A DNA stretch of 48,169 bases, taken from the NCBI GenBank assembly GCA_900547025.1, contig UREZ01000002.1, positions 1 to 48,169 on the forward strand, in the 5' to 3' direction. The notes below the pieces were generated by a model. That model was not told the origin of the DNA. It saw nothing but the letters and a program-made list of their open reading frames with translations, and ran no database searches. The number at the start of each line of letters is the position of its first letter. Positions within the stretch are counted from its first letter, which is position 1. Positions 9,301 through 15,484 of this stretch are shown one piece after another. The stretch comes from an uncultured Collinsella sp. (GTDB lineage: Bacteria; Actinomycetota; Coriobacteriia; Coriobacteriales; Coriobacteriaceae). Both the position numbers and the translations under genes were made by a program.

Positions 9301-9573
9301 TCGAAGCGTAACGTGGCAAACGTGTTCAACGCCGAGACCTTTATCGAGGGCCTCATTGCCGGCGTCTTTGCTGTTGTCGTCGTGGTGGCCGTGAGCTTCC
9401 CGGTCAATGCTTGGGCGCTTGCGGCCAAACAGGTCCCCAACCTGATGAGCCTGCCCGTGCAGGATGCGCTGGTGCTCATCGCGATTTCGGTGCTGCTAAC
9501 GGTCGTCGCCGGTTTGCTACCGGCCCGCAGTGCATCCAAAAAAGATCCCGTAGAGGCCCTGCGCTCCGAATAA
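6319..9573 (+). CDS. MacB/FtsX-type ABC transporter, fused ATPase-permease
   Basis: A 1,084-residue protein. The ATG at 6319 (MLELKG) has GAGAGG nine bases upstream; the TTG at 6310 is too close to it. Residues 1-225 are an ABC ATPase with GPSGSGKTT, LSGGQMQRVAIARAL and IVLADEPTGALD. One membrane helix follows near residue 270, then a very long extracytoplasmic region of about 620 residues. That region has a D/S/G-rich linker, a short DLSG/DLSD repeat block (about residues 655-690) and long Ala/Gln-rich helices. The C-terminus is a three-helix FtsX domain containing LERKKEIGILRAIGASKRNV. MacB-like proteins export peptides or drive envelope processes by mechanotransmission. This one is far larger than typical MacB (about 650) because of the external insert. 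Confidence 0.9.
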   Translation: MLELKGICKRYVTQSFTQVALDNVSLSFRDNEFVAILGPSGSGKTTMLNVIGGLDHFDSGDLLIDGISTKDFHDRDWDAYRNNRIGFVFQSYNLIPHQTILENVELALTLTGVGHAKRRQRAREALEAVGLGEHVNKRPSQLSGGQMQRVAIARALINDPEIVLADEPTGALDSTTSVQVMDLLKEVARDRLVIMVTHNPDLAYQYATRIVNLADGKITDDSDPFDVADATRREAKPTRKTSMSFVTALGLSARNLMTKKGRTAMTAFAGSIGIIGIAAILALSNGVNGYIKKVEEDTLSSYPLTISKQDYDLSSMMGGQGATDDDTSKNEDSSDGSTDSKAQGTDKIPVVTAVKDMFASVKSNDMTSFKAWLDAGGDGIDKEVNAIQYGYGVTPVVYRAGKGDKKPVRLVPNAMTEAMSGGASSAATVSMESMGTSVFNEMIDDQSLLDSQYDVVAGHWPTSANEAVMVLSSRGTVGDYTLYSIGALDINELNDLVNSAMTADGKIETPETGSDFTYDDALSTTFKVLSPADAYRKNEETGMWTDMSGDTDFMAAKVANGIDVHIVGVVRPNETANASALSPGIAYTHALTRRLMERAADSQIVQEQLAHPETDVFTGKSFDELQGEAKQGVDLGSMFSVDEAALKSAFSFDASALSGAAGGMDLSGIDLSGLDIDLSDVGKDIDFSDIMAQAPAPDFSGIFDGLELTPEQMQQVGILANQLFEDFLQSDQFKALSPEDLKDASTLAAAFSTYLEHDAAAQQCLAQLKALGGDALAERLQQAMTDYVQKQLAPYLQQAMDQVMKAISEQIASTVSSQLKAAAAGLMDQMATQMSSSFANLASAMHVDASAFARAIHFNMDAEDLSSLMMSYAKASKLTYDNNLTTLGYADEANPISVKIFPRDFEAKERVLDHIDAYNKQVKAAGHDDRAISYTDYMGIIMGSVTDIVNTISLVLIAFVSISLVVSSIMIGIITYISVLERKKEIGILRAIGASKRNVANVFNAETFIEGLIAGVFAVVVVVAVSFPVNAWALAAKQVPNLMSLPVQDALVLIAISVLLTVVAGLLPARSASKKDPVEALRSE

Positions 9574-9604
9574 TGCGACAAAGGGACAGTCCCTTTGTCG
9601 CATT
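9572..9604. repeat. palindromic repeat B, copy 1 (stop codon inside)
   Basis: Arms AATGCGACAAAGGGA and TCCCTTTGTCGCATT flank a 3-base loop; the stem is perfect. The ABC transporter's stop TAA (9571-9573) overlaps the left edge. Related copies lie at 9754, 45977 and 47243. It probably terminates transcription even though it has no long T run. Confidence 0.85.
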
Positions 9605-9634
9605 GAACGGCATGTAAATCGAGATCTATTACTT

Positions 9635-9671
9635 TTCACTTGTTCACTTCCCGGGAAAGTATTCACTTTTG
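9635..9671 (+). repeat. solo copy of the 37-bp repeat C
   Basis: Thirty-one of 37 bases match the right arm of the inverted element at 26466-26647 (core GTTCACTTC-CGG-AAAGTATTCAC). Only one arm is present here. It lies in the gap between the ABC transporter and the Dus gene, and the rest of that gap shows no gene. Confidence 0.65.
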
Positions 9672-9753
9672 TTGTATGGGGTGCGGCTGGAGGGTGGTCA
9701 TCGTTCAGTAGTCACCTCTATCTTGTGAATCGCCTGAAGCGCAAGGCATAATG

Positions 9754-9786
9754 CATGTGACAAAGGGACGGCCCCTTTGTTGTGTT
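9754..9786. repeat. palindromic repeat B, copy 2 (imperfect)
   Basis: CATGTGACAAAGGG and CCCCTTTGTTGTGTTG form an imperfect hairpin of the same family as 9572-9604. It ends about 20 bases before the Dus start codon, so this copy lies in a leader rather than at a gene end. Confidence 0.7.
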
Positions 9787-9804
9787 GATATGAGAGAAGA
9801 GTAG

Positions 9805-10758
9805 ATGATCCTTTCGCTGGCCCCCATGGAGGGGATTACCGGGCATGTGTTCCGTCGCGTGCATGCGGAGTGCTTCGGTGCGCTCGATTGCTATTACACG
9901 CCGTTTTTGCCGCCGCCGCGGGTGGGAAACCGCTTTGGCGGCAAGGCGTTTAAGGAGATCGATCCTGCCAATAACCAGGGGCTCAACGTGGTGCCTCAGC
10001 TGATGTCCAAGAACGCGGACGAGTTTGTGTGGGCGGCACAGGTGCTCGCCGACATGGGCTATCGCGAGGTCAATCTCAACTTGGGTTGCCCCTCGGGGAC
10101 GGTTGTCGCCAAGGGCAAGGGCTCGGGTTTCTTGCGTAATCTCGACGAACTTGAGGTGTTCTTGAGCGACGTGTGTGAGCGCTCTCCGCTGCCGGTATCG
10201 GTCAAGACCAGGTTGGGGTTGGAGAGCGACGACGAATACGAGCGCGTACTCGATCTATATTGCCGCATGCCGCTGGCAGAGCTGATCGTGCATCCGCGCG
10301 TGCAGAAGGACCGTTATGCGGGCTCGCCGCGCAAAGAGTTTTATGGCGAGACGCTGGAGCGTGCGCCGTTCCCGGTTGCCTATAACGGCGATATTTTTGA
10401 TCTTGAGGATATGGATGCGCTGGTGGAGGCCTATCCCGGCACGCGCCATGTGATGTTGGGGCGTGGCCTGCTCGCGAACCCCGCTCTGGCTCGCATGGTC
10501 AAGGGCGGCCCTGCTGCAACGGCTGCTGAGCTGCAGCGCTTCCACGACACGCTGTTTGCGGCATATGCAGAAGAGATTGGCGGCAATGCGGTCTTCCGCA
10601 TGAAGGAGTGGTGGTTCTACGCCAAGTGCGCTTTCGCTGATCCCGCTACCGTCCACAAGATCGTACGCAAGACCAAAAAGGTCGACGAATACCGCGCTGC
10701 CGTCGAGCGCGTCTTTCGCGAGCAGCCACTCGCACCCATAGCCCGCTTCTACGGCTAG
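9805..10758 (+). CDS. dus: tRNA-dihydrouridine synthase family protein
   Basis: 317 residues; ATG at 9805 preceded by GAGAGAAGAG. The TIM-barrel flavoprotein shows LAPMEGITG at the N-terminus, NLNLGCPSG around the catalytic cysteine, SVKTRLG, HPRVQKDRY, YNGDIF and VMLGRGLLANP, in Dus order. It reduces specific uridines in tRNA D-loops using FMN and NAD(P)H. KGKGSG follows the catalytic Cys region as in the family. The gene stands alone between repeat elements. I cannot tell which of the DusA/B/C classes it belongs to. Confidence 0.93.
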   Translation: MILSLAPMEGITGHVFRRVHAECFGALDCYYTPFLPPPRVGNRFGGKAFKEIDPANNQGLNVVPQLMSKNADEFVWAAQVLADMGYREVNLNLGCPSGTVVAKGKGSGFLRNLDELEVFLSDVCERSPLPVSVKTRLGLESDDEYERVLDLYCRMPLAELIVHPRVQKDRYAGSPRKEFYGETLERAPFPVAYNGDIFDLEDMDALVEAYPGTRHVMLGRGLLANPALARMVKGGPAATAAELQRFHDTLFAAYAEEIGGNAVFRMKEWWFYAKCAFADPATVHKIVRKTKKVDEYRAAVERVFREQPLAPIARFYG

Positions 10759-10760
10759 CT

Positions 10761-10814
10761 AGTCGTTGGGGACGTTCTTTAACGACTAGTCATTTAAGAA
10801 CGTCCCCAACGACT
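10761..10814. repeat. palindromic repeat A, copy 1
   Basis: Perfect 19-bp arms, AGTCGTTGGGGACGTTCTT and its complement, flank a 16-base centre containing ACGACTAGTCATT. It starts two bases after the Dus stop. Copies lie at 22031-22114 and 36425-36545, and a decayed one near 11481-11570. Confidence 0.88.
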
Positions 10815-10828
10815 ATGTAGCAAAAAGC

Positions 10829-10883
10829 TGTACACCAGCATCCAAAGATGTCGAAAAATGTCGACTTTGGATGCTGGCGTACA
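10829..10883. repeat. 55-nt hairpin repeat D, copy 1
   Basis: Arms TGTACACCAGCATCCAAAG and CTTTGGATGCTGGCGTACA (one A/C mismatch) enclose ATGTCGAAAAATGTCGA, which can itself pair through GTCGA/TCGAC. The flanks GCAAAAAGC and TGTTTGGGTC are shared with the copy at 11908-11962. It lies 26 bases downstream of the stop of the minus-strand RHH gene, so it may act as that gene's terminator. Confidence 0.85.
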
Positions 10884-10909
10884 TGTTTGGGTCCGACGGG
10901 GGAGCGGGC

Positions 10910-11176
10910 CTAGGCAATCAGTGCATCAAGTGTAATGAGCTCTCTGAGCCGCTCCGTGCGTGTTTGCCCATGGCGTTTGGCTTTTTCGTCAAACGCCTCA
11001 AGAATCGATTCGCCCACACGTGCTGTTATAACGACGCTTGGCTCATCGGAGATCGACGGCCTTCCCAGCTTGATGGTGCGACCCTTCGGCCATTCATCTT
11101 TTTCGTATGCCTTCGCGGCTTTCTCCAACTCTCCGGGAGCAAACCCCATCATCTTTTCGAGCTGCTTAGCGTCCAT
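10910..11176 (-). CDS. ribbon-helix-helix/antitoxin-like protein
   Basis: 88 residues; ATG at 11176 with a strong AGGAGG upstream. The N-terminal 30 residues are helical (DAKQLEKMMGFAPGELEKAA). The rest has SVVITARVGESILEAFDEKA then RTERLRELI, a strand followed by two helices as in CopG/Arc-type DNA-binding proteins. Antitoxins of this shape usually sit beside a toxin. None is visible: upstream are repeats only, downstream the Dus gene. It could be an orphan antitoxin or a small autoregulated repressor; paired TGTAnACA sites lie in its promoter region. Confidence 0.7.
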   Translation of the reverse strand: MDAKQLEKMMGFAPGELEKAAKAYEKDEWPKGRTIKLGRPSISDEPSVVITARVGESILEAFDEKAKRHGQTRTERLRELITLDALIA

Positions 11177-11230
11177 AGCGCCTCCTATCGATCGGCATAA
11201 TGTCGAGCACAGGTCAACGGATACTCTTTT

Positions 11231-11250
11231 TGTATACAGTTTTGTAGACA
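11231..11250. promoter_or_regulatory. paired TGTA(T/G)ACA operator candidate
   Basis: TGTATACA (11231-11238) and TGTAGACA (11243-11250) repeat with a 12-base period about 55 bases upstream of the RHH gene start. RHH repressors typically bind short tandem palindromes in their own promoter, so this is a reasonable autoregulatory operator. Binding is inferred. Confidence 0.4.
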
Positions 11251-11452
11251 AAAATATAAACAGTTTATCAGGCTAATTAGCTTGTTTTGACCCGCGTGTT
11301 CGATAGGAAATGAGCATTGACGGCTTCGATGCTCCTTTGCTTTTCAGCTTGGAATTTGGATGCCCATTGAACTTCCGGAGGGGAGCGCTTTATTAAGCTA
11401 TCGAGATTCTGGGCAGGAGCTCTCACTGGTCTTCGGTAATGGGACCAGCTTA

Positions 11453-11477
11453 ATTCGCGACACAGTGTGTCGCGAAT
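11453..11477. repeat. perfect 25-bp palindrome
   Basis: Arms ATTCGCGACACA and TGTGTCGCGAAT flank a single central G. It lies in a geneless stretch (11251-12009), just after a weaker hairpin (CTGGTC...GACCAG) near 11427-11449. It may be a terminator remnant, protein-binding site or repeat unit; no T run follows. Confidence 0.7.
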
Positions 11478-11480
11478 GGG

Positions 11481-11570
11481 AGTAGTCGTTAGGTGTCCTT
11501 CAATGGCTACTCATATAAGAACGTTCAAGTGCCGGATTTTGTCATTTAGTGTCGCTCTCAGCGACTATTC
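11481..11570. repeat. decayed copy of repeat A
   Basis: GTAGTCGTTAGGTGTCCTTCA, then CTACTCATATAAGAACGTTC, then GTCGCTCTCAGCGACTA echo the GTCGTTGGGGACGTTCTT / ACTAGTCATTTAAGAACGT order of repeat A with many substitutions. No gene is seen from 11251 to here. Confidence 0.45.
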
Positions 11571-11572
11571 TG

Positions 11573-11815
11573 GAGGGTCGTGGTCAAAAAAGGGCAAATA
11601 TGAGTACTGTTGCCATTATGGTTGCATTTATTTGCTATAAATTGTAGCTCCTGATGAGATTTGTTCCCATTAAGAGCTACTTTTATTGAACATATGAGGA
11701 GAAATAACGTCGTCTGCGGACGAGTGGAACGTTGAATAGTTCCTGAAGTGATCAAAATCGCTGCTACTAAACAGGTAGCAGTACTCATATTTGCCCTTTT
11801 TTGACCACAGCCCTC
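11573..11815. mobile_element. MITE-like element with 30-bp terminal inverted repeats
   Basis: The 30 bases at 11580-11609 are repeated exactly in inverse at 11779-11808 (outer end GTGGTCAAAAAAGGG), and weaker similarity (GAGGG) extends the arms outward. The interior of about 170 bp has no gene; it contains a hairpin, GTAGCTC...GAGCTAC, and is A+T-richer than its surroundings. The size and structure fit a non-autonomous miniature transposable element. I could not identify a clear target-site duplication. Confidence 0.6.
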
Positions 11816-11907
11816 TCGGAAACCTTTCCAGAGGCGTCAAACAGCCATAATCCAAAGGTCTCCTCAAACAATTAGCCGGCCAAGAGCGTCCATGACTACC
11901 AAAAAGC

Positions 11908-11962
11908 TGTACGCCAGCATCCAAAGATGTCGAAAAATGTCGACTTTGGATGCTGGTGTACA
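11908..11962. repeat. 55-nt hairpin repeat D, copy 2
   Basis: The same hairpin as at 10829-10883, with the two stem differences exchanged (TGTACGCC ... GGTGTACA), giving a G/U pair where copy 1 has A/C. It lies 47 bases beyond the stop of the minus-strand glutaredoxin gene, again downstream of a minus-strand gene. Confidence 0.85.
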
Positions 11963-12009
11963 TGTTTGGGTCGTATGGGTTGGGGCCCTGGACGGACAGA
12001 GCGTGCGTA

Positions 12010-12255
12010 CTAGAGCAGGTTTTCCTGCACCCACGCGATGATGTCGCTCGATTCGTAGAGTGGTTTGCCGTCGATGAACAGGCAGGGAACCTGGCGTTTT
12101 CCGCCGACGGCGATGAGTGTCTGTTCGGCATCGGAATCGGTCGAGATATTGCGCTCGGGAATGGTCACGCCGTTATCGGCCAAAAAGTGCTTGACCTTTA
12201 AGCAATACGGGCAGCCGGTCATAACGTACAGCGCGAGCTCGTGATTAGTAGCCAT
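12010..12255 (-). CDS. glutaredoxin-like protein
   Basis: 81 residues; ATG at 12255 with GGAG five bases upstream. ALYVMTGCPYCLKVKHFL holds the CPYC active site. QVPCLFIDGKPLYESSDII has the cis-proline (VP), followed by the usual C-terminal helix. This is the compact glutaredoxin fold with GST N-terminal similarity. It should reduce disulfides or glutathione-like mixed disulfides in the cytoplasm. It lies downstream of the regulator at 12307-13134 on the same strand, 51 bases away, and may share its transcript. Confidence 0.9.
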   Translation of the reverse strand: MATNHELALYVMTGCPYCLKVKHFLADNGVTIPERNISTDSDAEQTLIAVGGKRQVPCLFIDGKPLYESSDIIAWVQENLL

Positions 12256-12306
12256 AGGTCTCCAATCGGTTGAGGTTTTGATTGAAATACCCAAAGCCGC
12301 CGCGGT

Positions 12307-13134
12307 CTATGCGCGCGTCAACGAAGACTCGATGGCCTGGACCAGAAACGCCGTGGCTCCGGTGGCGCAGGGCTTGTCGTAGTAGTCAACAAAGCGCTGG
12401 TCGGCAAGATAACCGTGGGCGAGGCCCAGGTACGCCTCGTCTTGGGGCTCGCATCCCCAGTTGAGAGCAATCCAGCGACGATGCATCGCGACAAGCTTAC
12501 GAGCCTCGTTGCTCTCTGGGTCGCCAATGCCCATGGCAATTGAGAGCTGGCCCAGAATAGCGCGTTCAAGTTCCTTCATGTCGTTCCATGTCTCGGGGTC
12601 CATGTCCAGCAACGCTTCGTTTGCTGCATCGATAGCCTCATCGCCGTAGCGCGCCCGCGCCTCGGCACCGTAGCGCGCCTCGTTTTCCTGCACGGTGCGC
12701 CAGCGCTCCAGTTGCGGCAGGACGGCGCCCATGAGCGAGACGGCTTCGTCGAGCGACATGCCGGTGTTTTGTGCCAGGCGCGGGGCACAATCCTCAATCA
12801 TTGCCTCCATGGTGGTGTCATAGGTGTACTTGCCGTGGTCGTAGCACCACTTGCAGTAATGATCGGTCGCGGTGCCCGTGGCATCGGTGCCGCAGTCGTC
12901 GGGCGTGAGTATCATGCCGCAGCTCTGGCAATAGTGCTCAGGCATTTCGAGCAGGTGGGACAGCGGTTCTCCGGTTACGGCGGCGATGAGCTTCATCATG
13001 TCGATGCCCGGTGTGACCTCGCCGCGCTCCCACCGGCTGATGGCCTGGCGTGTGACGAAGAGCTTAGCGGCAAGCTGCTCTTGGGTAAGGTGATGGGCGC
13101 GACGGACAGCAATGAGCTTTTCTGCAAAGGCCAT
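12307..13134 (-). CDS. XRE regulator fused to zinc ribbon and TipAS domain
   Basis: 275 residues in three parts. Residues 1-60 are an XRE helix-turn-helix (LTQEQLAAKLFVTRQAISRW). Residues 68-115 form a zinc ribbon with CQSCGMIL and HYCKWCYDHGKYTYD (Zn_ribbon_2 type). Residues about 150-270 match the TipAS ligand-binding fold: EARARYGDEA, then LVAMHRRWIALNWGC, then LAHGYLADQRFVDYYDKP. TipAS domains usually follow a MerR-type HTH and bind thiopeptides or other drugs; here the reader is XRE-type. It diverges from TrmO. A ligand-responsive regulator is the best guess; the ligand and targets are unknown. Confidence 0.85.
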   Translation of the reverse strand: MAFAEKLIAVRRAHHLTQEQLAAKLFVTRQAISRWERGEVTPGIDMMKLIAAVTGEPLSHLLEMPEHYCQSCGMILTPDDCGTDATGTATDHYCKWCYDHGKYTYDTTMEAMIEDCAPRLAQNTGMSLDEAVSLMGAVLPQLERWRTVQENEARYGAEARARYGDEAIDAANEALLDMDPETWNDMKELERAILGQLSIAMGIGDPESNEARKLVAMHRRWIALNWGCEPQDEAYLGLAHGYLADQRFVDYYDKPCATGATAFLVQAIESSLTRA

Positions 13135-13275
13135 AGCGGCTCCTTTCTGCTGGTTGATGGCTTAAGCATACGCGGCGGCAGGCGCCCTTCCAAGCAACCG
13201 TTGGTTGCACGACGGGGGACCGCGGCGAAGAATTGCGCGCAACGCCCCACGCCTCCATGCCGTACAATGACCGGC

Positions 13276-14013
13276 ATGGAACCTATCGCACGCATACATA
13301 CCGACCTGCCGCAGAAGTTCGGCATTCCGCGCAACAGCTTTTTGGCGCCCCATCTGCAGGGACGAATCTTTTTTGAGCCGGAATTTGCCTCCAATGCAGC
13401 GGTTGAGGGCCTAGACTCCTTCTCTCACCTGTGGCTGCTGTGGCGCTTCGAAAACGGAACGCCCGGCGGCACGGCTAAGGATATTGCCGTCGACGCTAAA
13501 ACGCAGGACAGGTCCAGCACCAACGCAAAATGGTCGAAAACCGTGCGCCCGCCGCGTCTGGGCGGAGCCGAACGTGTGGGAGTGTTTGCCACGCGCAGTC
13601 CGTTTCGCCCTAATCCCATCGGGCTCACCTGCGTCAAGCTTGATCGTGTCGAGCTCACCGACGATGGCCCCATCATCCATGTGTTGGGGGCCGACCTGCG
13701 CGACGGTACGCCCATCTACGACATCAAGCCCTACATTCCGTTTGCGGACTGCCACCCGGATGCGACCGGAGGCTGGATCGAGGACGCTCCGTGGCAAGAG
13801 CTCGATGTTGAGTTTCCGCAAGCACTGCAGGATATGGTCCCGCCCGCAAAGCTCCTCGGCTTGGTCGAGGTCTTTCGCCAAGACCCGCGCCGCGCGGGCA
13901 GCAAGCACGAGCCACACCGCGTCTATCATCTGGCTTACGCCGGGCTCGACATATCGTTTACGGTCGATGAAACCCAGCTAACCGTAGTTGCCGTCAACGA
14001 CGCGCAAGACTAA
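13276..14013 (+). CDS. trmO: TrmO-like tRNA methyltransferase (TsaA family)
   Basis: 245 residues from ATG 13276 (MEPIARIHTD); an in-frame ATG nine bases upstream is equally possible and neither has a strong ribosome-binding site. GIPRNS, GRIFFEPEF, FSHLWLLWRFE, GVFATRSPFRPNPIGLT and YDIKPYIPFAD match the UPF0066/TsaA beta-barrel. This family N6-methylates t6A37 of tRNA(Thr) using SAM. The C-terminal extension also matches the bacterial TrmO layout. The gene diverges from the TipAS regulator. Confidence 0.9.
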   Translation: MEPIARIHTDLPQKFGIPRNSFLAPHLQGRIFFEPEFASNAAVEGLDSFSHLWLLWRFENGTPGGTAKDIAVDAKTQDRSSTNAKWSKTVRPPRLGGAERVGVFATRSPFRPNPIGLTCVKLDRVELTDDGPIIHVLGADLRDGTPIYDIKPYIPFADCHPDATGGWIEDAPWQELDVEFPQALQDMVPPAKLLGLVEVFRQDPRRAGSKHEPHRVYHLAYAGLDISFTVDETQLTVVAVNDAQD

Positions 14014-14125
14014 CCAGCCATTCGTCCGCACCCGTCAAATTAAGCGCCAAACCCCGCGCCAAAACCGCCCACGCTGGTGGACAATAACGCCTACCAAAAC
14101 AATCAACTTTGCACGGGAGTCCAGC

Positions 14126-15340
14126 ATGAAATACGACTTCACTTCAATCATCGACCGCCACGGCATGGACGCCATCGCCGTTGACTCTTGGGGTGAGATC
14201 CCCGGTATGGCCCCGAACGCACCCGACGAGGGCTTCGACCGCATTCCCATGTGGGTGGCCGACATGAACTTTGCCACGGTGCCCACGGTCCAGGAACACA
14301 TCATTCAGCGCGCCCAGCACCCCATGTTTGGCTATTTCAATCCGCGCTCCGAGTATTTCGACCGCATCATCGAATGGCAGAGCCGCCGCAATGGCGTCGA
14401 GGGCCTGCGCCCTGAACATATCGGTTACGAAAACGGCGTGCTGGGCGGTGTCGTGTCGACGCTGCGCGCGTATGTCCAGCCGGGCGATGCGGTGCTGGTC
14501 CACAGCCCCACCTACATCGGCTTTACCAAGTCCATTGAGGCCGCGGGCTATCACATTGTCCACAGCCCGCTTAAGCTTGACGACCAGGGCGTGTGGCGTA
14601 TGGACTTTGAGGACATGGAGCACAAGCTCGCCCAAAACCACATCCATGCCGCGGTGTTCTGCTCGCCGCACAATCCCTGCGGCCGCGTATGGGAACGCGA
14701 CGAGATCGAGCGCGCCATGGACATCTATCGCCAGCACGATTGCGTGGTGATTTCGGACGAGATTTGGTCCGATATCATCCTGCCGGGGCACAAGCACATC
14801 CCGACGCAGTCGGTGAGCGAGGATGCACGCATGCGCACGGTTGCCCTCTATGCGCCGAGCAAGACGTTTAACCTGGCGGGCCTTGTCGGCAGCTACCACA
14901 TTGTCTACAACGAGACGCTGCGTGACCGCATCTGCGCCGTGTCCAACAAGACCCACTACAACGAGATGAACGTCCTCTCCATGCATGCGCTTATCGGTGC
15001 CTACCAGCCGCAGGGCTATGAGTGGGTGGACGAGCTCAATCAGGTGCTTGCCGGCAATATCGAGTACTTCTGCAATTACGTGGACGAGCATTTTGAGGGC
15101 GTGTCCTATTCACGTCCGCAGGGCACGTACATGGTGTTTCTGGACTGCACCGAGTGGTGCCGAGAGCATGGCCGCGATATTCAGTGGTTGCTCGATGAGG
15201 GGGCACGCGTGGGCGTGGGGTATCAGGACGGCCGCCCGTTCCACGGACCCTGCCACATTCGCGTGAATCTGGCGCTGCCGCTTTCGCGCGTAAGGGAGGC
15301 GTGCGACCGCCTGGACCGCTACGTTTTTAATGCACGGTAA
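14126..15340 (+). CDS. MalY/PatB-type PLP-dependent C-S lyase
   Basis: 404 residues; ATG at 14126 with GGGAG eight bases upstream, preferred over an open frame reaching back into the TrmO gene. Fold-type I aminotransferase features: FDRIPMWVADMNF (the MalY/PatB N-terminal signature), SPTYIGF, CSPHNPCGRVW, VVISDEIWSDI, and the PLP lysine in APSKTFNLAG at residue 246. The C-terminus has GYQDGRPFHGP and FIRVNLA-like HIRVNLALP. The family cleaves cystathionine or cysteine S-conjugates to pyruvate, ammonia and a thiol. It lies 112 bases after TrmO on the same strand. Confidence 0.92.
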   Translation: MKYDFTSIIDRHGMDAIAVDSWGEIPGMAPNAPDEGFDRIPMWVADMNFATVPTVQEHIIQRAQHPMFGYFNPRSEYFDRIIEWQSRRNGVEGLRPEHIGYENGVLGGVVSTLRAYVQPGDAVLVHSPTYIGFTKSIEAAGYHIVHSPLKLDDQGVWRMDFEDMEHKLAQNHIHAAVFCSPHNPCGRVWERDEIERAMDIYRQHDCVVISDEIWSDIILPGHKHIPTQSVSEDARMRTVALYAPSKTFNLAGLVGSYHIVYNETLRDRICAVSNKTHYNEMNVLSMHALIGAYQPQGYEWVDELNQVLAGNIEYFCNYVDEHFEGVSYSRPQGTYMVFLDCTEWCREHGRDIQWLLDEGARVGVGYQDGRPFHGPCHIRVNLALPLSRVREACDRLDRYVFNAR

Positions 15341-15484
15341 GTGAGCACTGCATGCGGGGCCTTCTGCCAAGTCGGCTGGAAGGTCCCACACGGTAAAGCG
15401 CCTGTAACAATTGGGCACTCGTGTGGTTTTGTTTGCTATTATCTTTAACCATTTCAGTCTGTAAACAGGATCGTATGGAGCTCG

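Noticed and set aside
10761..11962. Possible CRISPR array in the repeat field
   Set aside because: The repeats are palindromic, differ in kind and have irregular spacing; no cas gene is present.
15354..15390. Hairpin GGGGCCTTC/GAAGGTCCC after the MalY/PatB-type gene
   Set aside because: One mismatch, a 14-base loop and no T run; too weak to list as a terminator.
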